Shown here piece by piece: positions 1 through 8,010 of a stretch of DNA of 57,582 nt (position 1 is its first letter; each line of letters opens with the position of its first letter). The notes under the pieces are model-generated. The model did not search any database, had not been told where the DNA came from, and was given only the letters and a program-made list of their open reading frames with translations. The translations under genes and the position numbers were made by a program. The DNA is from Shewanella sp. HN-41. GTDB lineage: Bacteria; Pseudomonadota; Gammaproteobacteria; Enterobacterales; Shewanellaceae. The stretch covers positions 1-57,582 of the forward strand of contig NZ_AFOZ01000038.1 of NCBI RefSeq assembly GCF_000217915.1. The letters are read 5' to 3'.

Positions 1-57
1 TTTCGCGTCAAGGAGTTTTTGAAAACTTTCTTTTCGCTCATCAATCAGTAAACTCAT
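1..57 (-). CDS. Partial CDS, N-terminus only (unknown protein)
   Basis: The complement starts with ATG at 57 and stays open to the window edge for 19 codons. The residues are polar and charged (MSLLIDERKESFQ...), as in a cytoplasmic protein. No Shine-Dalgarno sequence is obvious and the family cannot be told from so few residues. It could be a chance open frame, but it has an ATG start and no stop before the edge. Confidence 0.4.
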   Translation of the reverse strand, partial: MSLLIDERKESFQKLLDAK

Positions 58-420
58 CGATGAACTGTCACACCAAGCTGCTTTCGCTGTCTGCCGTGTC
101 AGTGGATGCGCATTATAGGCAGCTAAACTTTTTGTGCAAGGGCTTTTTTAACAATCAACGCCAAGCGAACAAATAATCACCAAAATGTCCGTTAAAAGGG
201 ATAAAACCCTTGGGTTGATAAGTTTGGCATAGGAATTTTAGGAGTGCTGATAATTTAATAGATCAAATAAACATAAACAGTCGGCAGTGGAAGCTTTTGG
301 CTATATCAGCCAACATTCCCCATGGTTAGCTGATTTGGATTACATCTGACGTTTTTCTATGCTCAAGTTATCAAGCCGTGCGCCCAGCCTCAATCTGAAA
401 CAAAGGAGTGAAATATCCCG
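58..420. other. Intergenic stretch, nothing assignable
   Basis: About 360 nt between the partial gene at the left edge and the end of pssA. It has no convincing ORF, RNA gene or strong terminator. The only local structure is a short 5-bp hairpin near 196-212 (AAGGG / CCCTT). Promoter elements for the left-edge gene would be expected here, but none can be named with confidence. Confidence 0.4.
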
Positions 421-1239
421 TTAAGGCCTATCCTCTTCATGTCTATTGTTGGGATCTACTTCAATATCAGTTTCACTTTCGCTTGGCTCATTATCACCTA
501 CAACATGAGCGACCTTTAATTTTCTTACCGTTCTAATAGTAATGACTGGGCCTGAAATTGCATAGAGGTAGAAACCGATGCATAGGATTAATGCTGGTTG
601 AACCGATACCACCACGAATACTCCCACAACCAATAATATGGCAATAAAGTTAACTTTACCGCGCCAATCAATTTCTTTGAAAGAATGATAACGGAAATTA
701 CTCACCATCAATAAGCCGATTGCCGCAGTCACAAGACCCGCAATCCAGCTGATACTTTTACCATCTAAGCTGTACTGATTTCCGAGCCAAATACTGCCAG
801 CGATAACTGCTGCTGCAGCTGGACTTGCAAGTCCCTGAAAATACCGCTTATCAGCTACGCCAACTTGAGTATTAAAGCGAGCGAGCCTTAAAGCGGCACC
901 GGCGCAATAAATGAACGCCGCTAGCCAACCAATTTTACCTAAATCGGCTAACGCCCAATTATAAGCGAGTAAGGCGGGCGCCATGCCAAAGGACACCATG
1001 TCTGCCATACTGTCATACTCTGCGCCAAAATCGCTTTGTGTATTAGTGAGTCTTGCGACTCGACCATCGAGGCCATCGCAGATCATTGCGACAAAAATAG
1101 CAATCGCAGCAGCTTCAAAATTGGCATTCATCGAGGCGATCACAGCATAAAAACCCGAAAATAATCCTGCTGTGGTGAATAGATTTGGCAGTAAATAGAT
1201 ACCTTTATTCTTTACTGTTTGATTCGAAGAATTTTGCAT
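421..1239 (-). CDS. pssA: CDP-diacylglycerol--serine O-phosphatidyltransferase
   Basis: Integral membrane enzyme that makes phosphatidylserine from CDP-diacylglycerol and serine, the precursor of phosphatidylethanolamine. The CDP-alcohol phosphotransferase signature D-G-x2-A-R-x8-G-x3-D-x3-D is complete in DGRVAR...G...D...D. It is followed by several hydrophobic helices and an acidic hydrophilic tail. It is of the Bacillus/Pseudomonas integral-membrane type, not the peripheral E. coli type. The frame is open upstream to a TTG at 1317 and an ATG at 1302. I prefer the ATG at 1239 because it puts the conserved GIYLLPN segment about 12 residues from the N-terminus, as in Pseudomonas relatives. 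No start has a strong ribosome-binding site, so the N-terminus is uncertain. Confidence 0.88.
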   Translation of the reverse strand: MQNSSNQTVKNKGIYLLPNLFTTAGLFSGFYAVIASMNANFEAAAIAIFVAMICDGLDGRVARLTNTQSDFGAEYDSMADMVSFGMAPALLAYNWALADLGKIGWLAAFIYCAGAALRLARFNTQVGVADKRYFQGLASPAAAAVIAGSIWLGNQYSLDGKSISWIAGLVTAAIGLLMVSNFRYHSFKEIDWRGKVNFIAILLVVGVFVVVSVQPALILCIGFYLYAISGPVITIRTVRKLKVAHVVGDNEPSESETDIEVDPNNRHEEDRP

Positions 1240-1252
1240 ACACTTATATAAG

Positions 1253-1281
1253 TTATAAGCTGGGATGAATGTAAGCTTCAA
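1253..1281 (-). promoter_or_regulatory. Candidate sigma70 promoter for pssA
   Basis: On the complement, TTGAAG (1276-1281) and TTATAA (1253-1258) are separated by exactly 17 nt. If real, transcription would begin within about 10 nt of the ATG at 1239, giving a nearly leaderless mRNA and ruling out the longer starts. This rests on consensus matching only. Confidence 0.25.
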
Positions 1282-1332
1282 GATAGCATATTTTACTAAC
1301 ATGTCGATGAGCGACAATGAGGGATGATACCC

Positions 1333-1800
1333 ATGTTAAAGATGACTAGGTTAACGGCGCCGCTGTTTTACATTTTTTGGCTCTGTTTGTTAGGACAACC
1401 CGTAGTTGCAGGTGTGATTTACACTTGGGTTGATGAACAGGGTGTCACTCATTACAGCCAACAACCACCGGAACAAGAACAACTGAAAGCCAGTCAACTC
1501 TATAGTGAAGATATTGAACGGGCAAAAGTAGGTTATGTAGCACCGATTAAAAAAGAGCAACCACAAGCTGTGAGTGAACTCGAAAAATCAGCGGCACTCA
1601 TTAAAGAAAAAGATGCGAAACAAGCTCAGTCTATCTGTGAAAATGCTAAACATAATTTGGATGTGCTGACGACACACAACAAACTTATTCGTAAGAGTGA
1701 AGATCCAACTAAGGAGCCTGAGGCTATGACCGAAGAAGAGAGGCAAACCGCCATTGCACAACAGCAAGAGAGAATTAAACTCTTCTGTGATAAAAAATAG
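1333..1800 (+). CDS. DUF4124-domain secreted protein
   Basis: About 155 residues with an N-terminal signal peptide (hydrophobic run ending near PVVAG). A DUF4124 segment follows directly, recognisable from IYTWVDEQGVTHYSQQPP. The rest is a charged, Gln/Glu/Lys-rich, probably helical tail with two cysteines. DUF4124 proteins are envelope proteins of unknown function. The ATG at 1333 is chosen because GAGGG lies 9-10 nt upstream; an ATG at 1324 sits on that ribosome-binding site. The gene diverges from pssA and is followed by a hairpin terminator. Confidence 0.8.
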   Translation: MLKMTRLTAPLFYIFWLCLLGQPVVAGVIYTWVDEQGVTHYSQQPPEQEQLKASQLYSEDIERAKVGYVAPIKKEQPQAVSELEKSAALIKEKDAKQAQSICENAKHNLDVLTTHNKLIRKSEDPTKEPEAMTEEERQTAIAQQQERIKLFCDKK

Positions 1801-1815
1801 TCTCCCCCATATAAG

Positions 1816-1843
1816 AAGAGCCGAGTCAATACTCGGCTCTTTC
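1816..1843. terminator. Intrinsic terminator between convergent genes
   Basis: Perfect 11-bp stem (AAGAGCCGAGT / ACTCGGCTCTT) with a 4-nt loop, between the DUF4124 gene and the end of clpB. The T-tract is short on both sides, so it is probably a shared, moderately efficient terminator. Confidence 0.7.
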
Positions 1844-1902
1844 ATTATTCCAAAGAGAGATCTTGGTTTAGCCGTTACCGCACTAAACCATCACTAGACC
1901 CC

Positions 1903-4476
1903 TTACTGCTCAAACACTAACTCGCCACCCGCACAGCTGACCTTGATCGGTTTACCCGGCAACAAGTCGCCGCGGAGTAATTTTTGCGCCAGCGGGTTTT
2001 CGACTTCTTGCTGCAATGCCCGTTTCAACGGTCTTGCACCATACACAGGGTCGAAACCAATTTCCGCAATCAGTGATAATGCGTCGTCGGTGATCTCCAA
2101 TGTATAGTCCTTCTCCGCCAAACGTTGGCGCAAGGAGGCAATCTGTATCGAAGCAATACGTTTGATATTGGCAGCATCCAATGGATGGAACACCACAGAT
2201 TCATCGATACGGTTTAAAAACTCGGGTCTAAAGCTGTGAGTGACCACATTCATCACCGACGCTTTCATCTCACCATAGCTCACATGCCCAAATCCTTCTT
2301 GGATAATGTCGGAGCCTAAGTTCGAGGTCATGATGATCACTGTATTTCTAAAATCGACAGTACGACCTTGACCATCGGTTAAGCGTCCATCATCAAGTAC
2401 TTGCAGTAGGATGTTAAACACATCGGGATGCGCTTTCTCGACTTCGTCGAGCAATATCACCGAATACGGTTTACGACGAACGGCTTCCGTTAAGTAACCG
2501 CCCTCTTCATAACCCACATATCCTGGAGGGGCGCCCACTAAACGCGATACAGAGTGTTTTTCCATAAACTCAGACATATCAATGCGCACTAAGGCCGATT
2601 CGGTATCGAATAAGAACCTCGCCAGTGATTTACACAGCTCAGTTTTACCCACGCCCGTTGGGCCTAAGAACAGGAACGAGCCAATCGGGCGATTTGGGTC
2701 CGCCAGACCCGCGCGGCTACGACGAATCGCATTCGCGACCGCATCGACGGCTTCGTTTTGGCCTATCACCCGCTCGTGCAGCGCCACTTCCATTTGCAGT
2801 AATTTTTCGCGCTCGCCTTCAAGCATTTTCGATACGGGTATTCCCGTTGCTTTCGACAGCACTTCTGCAATTTCAAGCTCTGTGACCTTATTACGAAGTA
2901 AGGTCATGTCCTGCATTTCAGCTTGTGACGCCAAATCGAGCTGTTTCTCAAGCTCAGGAATACGACCATATTGCAGTTCAGACATTCGAGTGAGATCGCC
3001 AGCTCGGCGAGCCACCTCTAAATCCATCCGCGCCTGCTCGAGATCGGCTTTAATATGCTGAGTTCCCGCTAATGCAGCTTTTTCGGTACGCCAAATCTCG
3101 TTGAGTTCAGACGCCTTAGCCTCAACCTCATGCAATTCCACTCGCAGATGATCGAGTCGACGGCGGCTCGCCTCGTCATTTTCTTTGGCTAATGCTTGCT
3201 CCTCCAGTTTGAGTTGGATAGCACGGCGTTCGAGCCTGTCGAGTAACTCAGGTTTTGAGTCCATCTGCATGCGGATGCTGGACGCCGCTTCGTCGATCAA
3301 ATCGATCGCTTTATCGGGCAATTTACGGTCCGACACATAACGGTGCGACATGGTCGCCGCCGCCACAATCGCCGGATCGGTAATTTCCACATGGTGATGT
3401 AGCTCGTAGCGTTCTTTCAGTCCACGCAAAATGGCGATGGTGTCTTCGACACTGGGCTCATCCACCAGCACTTTTTGGAAACGACGTTCAAGGGCCGCAT
3501 CTTTTTCGATGTACTGCCGATACTCATCGAGCGTGGTCGCACCCACACAGTGTAAGTCTCCCCGTGCTAATGCAGGTTTAAGCATATTCCCCGCATCCAT
3601 TGCGCCCTCACCTTTACCAGCACCGACCATAGTATGCAGTTCATCGATAAAGAGGATCACTTGACCTTCTTCCTGTGCTAACTCATTAAGCACTGCTTTT
3701 AAACGCTCTTCGAACTCACCGCGATATTTAGCACCCGCAATCAATGACCCCATGTCGAGGGATAAGACACGCTTATTTTTAATGCCCTCGGGGACTTCAC
3801 CATTAACAATACGCTGGGCAAGCCCTTCAACAATCGCCGTTTTACCCACACCCGGCTCACCGATAAGGACGGGGTTGTTTTTACTGCGACGTTGTAGCAC
3901 TTGAATGGTGCGGCGAATTTCATCGTCACGACCGATCACAGGATCTAGCTTGCCTTGTTCAGCTCGTTCGGTCAGATCTATGGTGAATTTCTTCAGCGCT
4001 TGGCGTTGATCTTCGGCATTAGGATCATCCACTTTTTGGCCACCTCGTACCTGTTCGATAGTTTGTTCCAGCAGCTCTTTGGTAGCGCCAGACTTTTTCA
4101 AACATTGAGCCAAAGCATCTGAACCTTCTAATGCCGCCAGCACAAACAACTCACTGGAGATATATTTGTCTTTGCGCTTTTGCGCTAACTTATCGCACAG
4201 GTTTAGTAAGCGAATTAACCCTTGGGATAGCTGCACATCGCCGCCAGTGCCTTCGACTTGAGGCAAGCGTTCTAACTCTTGGCTAAGCAGCGAACGCAGC
4301 GCACTCACTCGAATACCAGCTTGGGTTAATAAGGGATGGATAGAACCAGAATCCTGATTAAGCAGTGCCATCATCAAATGTAGCGGTTCGATAAACTGAT
4401 GATCACGCCCAAGTGCGAGTGACTGGGCATCGGAGATGGCAAGCTGAAATTTATTGGTCATACGATCGAGTCGCAT
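1903..4476 (-). CDS. clpB: ATP-dependent disaggregase ClpB
   Basis: Hexameric AAA+ disaggregase that works with DnaK/DnaJ/GrpE to solubilise heat-aggregated proteins in the cytoplasm. At 857 residues it matches the E. coli length. Order of domains: N-terminal Clp repeats (about 1-145), first AAA module with Walker A GEPGVGKT near residue 205, coiled-coil M-domain (about 410-530), second AAA module with [12 protein letters not shown] near 608, and the C-terminal domain. The start is fixed by AGGAGG just upstream of ATG 4476. E. coli also makes a shorter ClpB from an internal start. The equivalent valine here is GTA, not a usable start, but a GTG at 4032 has GAGG-like bases before it. A sigma32-type promoter lies upstream. 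Confidence 0.97.
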   Translation of the reverse strand: MRLDRMTNKFQLAISDAQSLALGRDHQFIEPLHLMMALLNQDSGSIHPLLTQAGIRVSALRSLLSQELERLPQVEGTGGDVQLSQGLIRLLNLCDKLAQKRKDKYISSELFVLAALEGSDALAQCLKKSGATKELLEQTIEQVRGGQKVDDPNAEDQRQALKKFTIDLTERAEQGKLDPVIGRDDEIRRTIQVLQRRSKNNPVLIGEPGVGKTAIVEGLAQRIVNGEVPEGIKNKRVLSLDMGSLIAGAKYRGEFEERLKAVLNELAQEEGQVILFIDELHTMVGAGKGEGAMDAGNMLKPALARGDLHCVGATTLDEYRQYIEKDAALERRFQKVLVDEPSVEDTIAILRGLKERYELHHHVEITDPAIVAAATMSHRYVSDRKLPDKAIDLIDEAASSIRMQMDSKPELLDRLERRAIQLKLEEQALAKENDEASRRRLDHLRVELHEVEAKASELNEIWRTEKAALAGTQHIKADLEQARMDLEVARRAGDLTRMSELQYGRIPELEKQLDLASQAEMQDMTLLRNKVTELEIAEVLSKATGIPVSKMLEGEREKLLQMEVALHERVIGQNEAVDAVANAIRRSRAGLADPNRPIGSFLFLGPTGVGKTELCKSLARFLFDTESALVRIDMSEFMEKHSVSRLVGAPPGYVGYEEGGYLTEAVRRKPYSVILLDEVEKAHPDVFNILLQVLDDGRLTDGQGRTVDFRNTVIIMTSNLGSDIIQEGFGHVSYGEMKASVMNVVTHSFRPEFLNRIDESVVFHPLDAANIKRIASIQIASLRQRLAEKDYTLEITDDALSLIAEIGFDPVYGARPLKRALQQEVENPLAQKLLRGDLLPGKPIKVSCAGGELVFEQ

Positions 4477-4608
4477 ACAGCCTCCTAAAACTCACATATT
4501 TAGAGATATGCCAATCCACAAGATATCTTGCCAAGGTAGTGGCTAAAAATCAGTACTGCTAATGGAGAGATCTAATGGGATTGGGATTACATTTCATTAG
4601 TTAAAATG

Positions 4609-4634
4609 ATGGGGGCTATTTAGCCAATTTCAAG
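4609..4634 (-). promoter_or_regulatory. Sigma32 (RpoH) heat-shock promoter of clpB
   Basis: On the complement, CTTGAAA (4628-4634) and CCCCAT (4609-4614, followed by CAT) are separated by 13 nt. This closely matches the RpoH consensus CTTGAAA-N11-16-CCCCATNT. Transcription should start near 4600, leaving a leader of about 125 nt before the clpB ATG. Heat-shock control of clpB is well established in E. coli; its use here is inferred from the match. Confidence 0.82.
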
Positions 4635-4675
4635 CAACTGGAAGATAAATAAATACAAATGGTAGGGGAATTTGC

Positions 4676-5416
4676 TTAAGACTTAAGCCAGATCAATGAA
4701 GCCATTCGCCCCGTCACTTTATCGCGGCGATAGGAAAAATATTCAGGGCTCGATACAGTACAGATATCGGCACTGTAAATATGAGTTATCCCGAGTAAAC
4801 TCAAGCGCAATTTAGCCAAGCCAATTATATCAGCAAGAAACTTGCCACCACTTGGAATAAAACACTCTGCAGCCTGGAGATGCAAACCACAAAATGCGTG
4901 CTTCACTTCGGCGCCGACTTCAAACTTTTGCGGACCAATAGCGGGGCCGAGATAGGCAATCAACTCCCCCATAGGTGAACTAAACTGCGCCGCGGTGGTC
5001 TCGATCACACCATCACACAGACCGCGCCAACCAGCATGGGCCGCCGCAACCTCGGTTCCCGCCTGATTACACAGCAACACAGGTAAACAATCGGCGGTCA
5101 TTACTGCACAAACTCGTCCAGCGGTTCGGCTATAACTGGCATCGGCAATCGGTGTATCTTTGGCAATACAGGCTAAATCCAGCGTGTCTAAATTGAGCAC
5201 ATGAGTACCATGCACTTGCTCAAGCCAAACAGGTTCAGAGGGAAGCAGCAGCAGATTTGCCAATATGCCACGATTTGCCAGTACTTGCTCTGGTGCATCA
5301 CCGACATGTAGCCCAAGGTTGAGACTATTATAAGGCGACGAGCTGGCACCACCATGACGATCCGTCATGGCAATACCAACATTAGCAGGAACAGGCCAAT
5401 CGTGAACAAACACCAA
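4676..5416 (-). CDS. pgeF: Purine nucleoside phosphorylase / polyphenol oxidase family protein (YfiH)
   Basis: DUF152/LACC1-family enzyme of 246 residues. Conserved metal-site motifs are visible: LEQVHGTHV, TADCLPVLLC and AAAHAGWRG, giving the His-Cys-His set of this family. Members have been reported as purine nucleoside phosphorylases with adenosine deaminase activity, and E. coli YfiH is also linked to editing of peptidoglycan precursors. The gene lies directly after rluD with no gap: the rluD TGA is followed at once by TTG/GTG start codons. Translation is therefore probably coupled. The exact start (TTG 5416 or GTG 5413) is uncertain. Confidence 0.88.
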   Translation of the reverse strand: MVFVHDWPVPANVGIAMTDRHGGASSSPYNSLNLGLHVGDAPEQVLANRGILANLLLLPSEPVWLEQVHGTHVLNLDTLDLACIAKDTPIADASYSRTAGRVCAVMTADCLPVLLCNQAGTEVAAAHAGWRGLCDGVIETTAAQFSSPMGELIAYLGPAIGPQKFEVGAEVKHAFCGLHLQAAECFIPSGGKFLADIIGLAKLRLSLLGITHIYSADICTVSSPEYFSYRRDKVTGRMASLIWLKS

Positions 5417-6388
5417 TCAATACTCGATGGGATGTTCTAGGGTGTCTTGACGTAAGGCCTTAGTCAAAATCACCATATCTTCAGGAATTGGTGCCTGCCA
5501 ACTCATGATTTCACAGCTCACAGGGTGCGCTAACTCGAGACGCACCGCATGTAGTGCTTGGCGTTTAAAGTTTTTCAAAATTTCAAAAAACTCAGGACTC
5601 GCGGCCTTTGGTGGTTTTGGACGGCCACCGTATACAGGATCGCCTACTAATACGTGGCCAATATATTCCATATGCACACGAATTTGGTGAGTACGACCCG
5701 ACTCCAAGCGTAATCTCAGACGTGTGTGATTACGGAATTTTTCCGCCACACGATAATGGGTTACCGCAGGCTTACCCGAGTGATGCACCGCCATATGAGT
5801 ACGTTTAGTGAGATGTCGGCCAATTGGCTCGTCCACAGTACCGCCGGCAGTCATAGTGCCCATCACAATCGCTTCGTATTCACGGGTGATTTCACGGGCT
5901 TGTAATGCTGCAACTAAGTGAGTTTGTGCTTCAACGGTTTTCGCAACCACCATCAAACCCGTAGTGTCTTTATCCAGACGGTGCACAATACCTGCGCGTG
6001 GCACATGCTCAATATCGGGGCAATGGTGCAAAAGAGCATTCATCAGCGTACCATCAGCATTACCCGCACCAGGATGCACAACTAAACCAGCTTGTTTGTT
6101 GATCACCAAAATATGATCATCTTCGTAGACAATATTCAGCTCGATGGCCTGTGCTGCCGCATGCACTTCTTCTTCAAGTGTGGCTGCAATTTCAATCTGT
6201 TGTAGCTCGAATACTTTCTCGCGAGGCTTATTAACAACCACGCCGTCAACATGAACTGCATCAGATAGGATCCATTCCTTGATGCGCGTGCGCGAGTAAT
6301 CTGGGAACAACTCTGCTAGAGCCTGATCTAATCTCAGGCCAGTTTGTGTTGCCGAAATCTCGCTTTTTAGATTAATCTCTTGTGTCAT
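5417..6388 (-). CDS. rluD: 23S rRNA pseudouridine(1911/1915/1917) synthase
   Basis: Modifies helix 69 of 23S rRNA, important for ribosome assembly and termination. The 323-residue protein has an N-terminal S4 RNA-binding domain (about 17-75) and a RluA-type catalytic domain. The motif GIVHRLDKDTTG places the catalytic aspartate at residue 139, as in E. coli RluD. It is the first gene of a rluD-pgeF unit divergent from bamD, the same local order as in many gamma-proteobacteria. Confidence 0.95.
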   Translation of the reverse strand: MTQEINLKSEISATQTGLRLDQALAELFPDYSRTRIKEWILSDAVHVDGVVVNKPREKVFELQQIEIAATLEEEVHAAAQAIELNIVYEDDHILVINKQAGLVVHPGAGNADGTLMNALLHHCPDIEHVPRAGIVHRLDKDTTGLMVVAKTVEAQTHLVAALQAREITREYEAIVMGTMTAGGTVDEPIGRHLTKRTHMAVHHSGKPAVTHYRVAEKFRNHTRLRLRLESGRTHQIRVHMEYIGHVLVGDPVYGGRPKPPKAASPEFFEILKNFKRQALHAVRLELAHPVSCEIMSWQAPIPEDMVILTKALRQDTLEHPIEY

Positions 6389-6510
6389 AGGAACCGTATC
6401 CCCATTTAGGGGTCAAAAAATGTGTGCTATCTGTTACAATCGGATGTTTTCTATTTTATAGTGAAATGGAAAAATTCTTAACTACAACTTAAAAAGAATT
6501 GAATTCAAGT

Positions 6511-7272
6511 ATGTATAAATTTTCCAAAGGCGTAACCTTAGTCCTATTTTCACTAGCGTTATCAGCCTGTAGTAGCAGTCCTGAAGATAACGACATTGCC
6601 GCAAAAACCTCACCTGACGTACTTTATTCTCAGGCAAGAACCTCAATGGAGCTTGGCAATTACTCAAAAGCGGTCCGTTCATTGGAAGCATTGGACTCTC
6701 GCTTCCCCTTCGGCCCCCATAAAACTCAAGTCCAGCTAGATTTGATTTATGCGTACTATAAAATGGATGATGTCGCCTCAGGCATTGCCAATATAGACAG
6801 ATTTATCCGTCTAAACCCAACCCATCCCGATATTGATTACGTCTACTACATGCGTGGACTCGTCAATATGCAAGCGGACAGTTACTTGTTCCACGATATG
6901 TTAAATATCGACCGAACTGACCGCGATCCTAAAAATGCTCAAGATGCTTTCAAGGATTTTGAACGTTTAATTAAAACCTACCCTAACAGCAAATATGCCG
7001 CCGATGCACAAAAGCGCATGTTATCGCTGAAGAATCGCTTGGCAAAATATTCAATTCAAGTTGCCGAGTATTATCTCAAGATGAACGCTTGGAGTGCCGC
7101 AGCAATCCGAGCTCAATCAGTGCTAGAAACATACCCTGGCACCCCTTCAACCGAACGGGCGTTAGAGATAATGATAGAAGCTTATGGCGAATTAGGTCAG
7201 AACCAACTGAAGCAAAACGTGCTCATGGTAATGCAAGCTAACTTCCCAAACAATGAAATCTTATCGAACTGA
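6511..7272 (+). CDS. bamD: Outer-membrane assembly lipoprotein BamD (YfiO/ComL)
   Basis: Essential lipoprotein of the BAM complex, which inserts beta-barrel proteins into the outer membrane. The 253-residue form from ATG 6511 begins with a lipoprotein signal peptide whose lipobox LSAC gives Cys20. TPR-like helices follow (SPDVLYSQARTSMELGNYSKAVRSLEALDSRFPF...). An upstream TTG at 6499 is rejected because it would spoil the signal peptide. The gene is divergent from rluD and ends at a strong terminator. Confidence 0.95.
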   Translation: MYKFSKGVTLVLFSLALSACSSSPEDNDIAAKTSPDVLYSQARTSMELGNYSKAVRSLEALDSRFPFGPHKTQVQLDLIYAYYKMDDVASGIANIDRFIRLNPTHPDIDYVYYMRGLVNMQADSYLFHDMLNIDRTDRDPKNAQDAFKDFERLIKTYPNSKYAADAQKRMLSLKNRLAKYSIQVAEYYLKMNAWSAAAIRAQSVLETYPGTPSTERALEIMIEAYGELGQNQLKQNVLMVMQANFPNNEILSN

Positions 7273-7277
7273 CCAAG

Positions 7278-7305
7278 AATGCCCCTTCTAAAGGGGCATT
7301 TTTTT
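7278..7305 (+). terminator. Intrinsic terminator of bamD
   Basis: Stem AATGCCCCTT / AAGGGGCATT (10 bp, 3-nt loop) followed by a run of T, ending at 7305. It sits 6 nt after the bamD stop. Confidence 0.88.
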
Positions 7306-7461
7306 AGCACTAAGCTAAACTTTTGATTCTTCTACTGCCGCCAGTCCTATGCCTTAATTGATGATTTGCCCCAGAATATAGCCCTAAACTACAGCTGCGC
7401 CCCCTATTCGAGTAAAACTTATGCAACTGCACCGATTTTTACCTGATTTAGTAAAAATCTA

Positions 7462-7490
7462 TTGACTCAAAACCCGAAAAGCCTTTAAAT
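7462..7490 (+). promoter_or_regulatory. tRNA operon promoter with GC-rich discriminator
   Basis: TTGACT (7462-7467), a 17-nt spacer, then TTAAAT (7485-7490). The TGCGCCCG that follows is a GC-rich discriminator typical of stringently controlled stable-RNA promoters. The tRNA-Phe gene begins about 10 nt downstream. Stringent control is inferred from the discriminator. Confidence 0.75.
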
Positions 7491-7500
7491 TGCGCCCGTC

Positions 7501-7576
7501 GCCCGAATAGCTCAGTCGGTAGAGCAGAGGATTGAAAATCCTCGTGTCCCTGGTTCGATTCCGGGTTCGGGCACCA
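7501..7576 (+). tRNA. tRNA-Phe (GAA)
   Basis: A 76-nt cloverleaf: acceptor GCCCGAA paired with TTCGGGC, a D-arm (GCTCAGTCGGTAGAGC), an anticodon stem/loop with TTGAAAA giving anticodon GAA, a T-arm with GTTCGATTCC, and an encoded ACCA 3' end. It is the first gene of a three-tRNA transcript. Confidence 0.97.
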
Positions 7577-7630
7577 TCTTTAATTTGGTTGCTAGTGCGA
7601 CCAGAGTTAAAGGATTGCAATAGGTACAGT

Positions 7631-7717
7631 GCAGGTGTGGTGGAATTGGTAGACACGCCAGCTTCAGGTGCTGGTGCTCGCAAGGGCGTGGAGGTTCAAG
7701 TCCTCTCACCTGTACCA
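7631..7717 (+). tRNA. tRNA-Leu (CAG), copy 1
   Basis: An 87-nt class II tRNA with a long variable arm. Anticodon loop TTCAGGT gives CAG, between stem halves CCAGC and GCTGG. The acceptor stem is GCAGGTG / CACCTGT followed by ACCA. It is identical to the next tRNA except for one acceptor base pair (5-68 is G-C here). Confidence 0.96.
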
Positions 7718-7761
7718 AATTGCAATTCAAATTTTGATTCGGTCAAAGGCCGAATACCAAT

Positions 7762-7848
7762 GCAGATGTGGTGGAATTGGTAGACACGCCAGCTTCAGGT
7801 GCTGGTGCTCGCAAGGGCGTGGAGGTTCAAGTCCTCTCATCTGTACCA
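7762..7848 (+). tRNA. tRNA-Leu (CAG), copy 2
   Basis: Second 87-nt tRNA-Leu with anticodon CAG and encoded CCA. The acceptor stem is GCAGATG / CATCTGT, so base pair 5-68 is A-U instead of G-C: two coordinated changes that keep the stem. It is followed within 7 nt by the operon terminator. Confidence 0.96.
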
Positions 7849-7854
7849 ACATGT

Positions 7855-7879
7855 AAACCTCGCTTAGCGAGGTTTTTTT
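7855..7879 (+). terminator. Intrinsic terminator of the tRNA operon
   Basis: Stem AAACCTCGC / GCGAGGTTT (9 bp, TTA loop) running into a T-tract that ends at 7879. Confidence 0.9.
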
Positions 7880-8010
7880 GTTTCTGCAATAAAACTTTTC
7901 CGCTTTCCCCTAATTTCCCCAACTTTGCTATAACTAATCTTACAGGCTCATCATAGGGATAACTCGAGCTCTGCCTAAAGGACACTCTTAGTTCTACAGA
8001 GACAATCCAT

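Noticed and set aside
2582..3929. Open frames of 62 to 159 codons within clpB (antisense, plus one same-strand frame near 3741-3929)
   Set aside because: They lie wholly within a strongly conserved gene and have composition expected of a shadow frame; no ribosome-binding site or family match.
7459..7956. Several short reading frames on both strands over the tRNA genes
   Set aside because: They repeat the translated tRNA-Leu sequence (VELVDTPASGAGARKGVEVQVLS) and overlap three well-formed tRNAs; this is a common annotation artefact.
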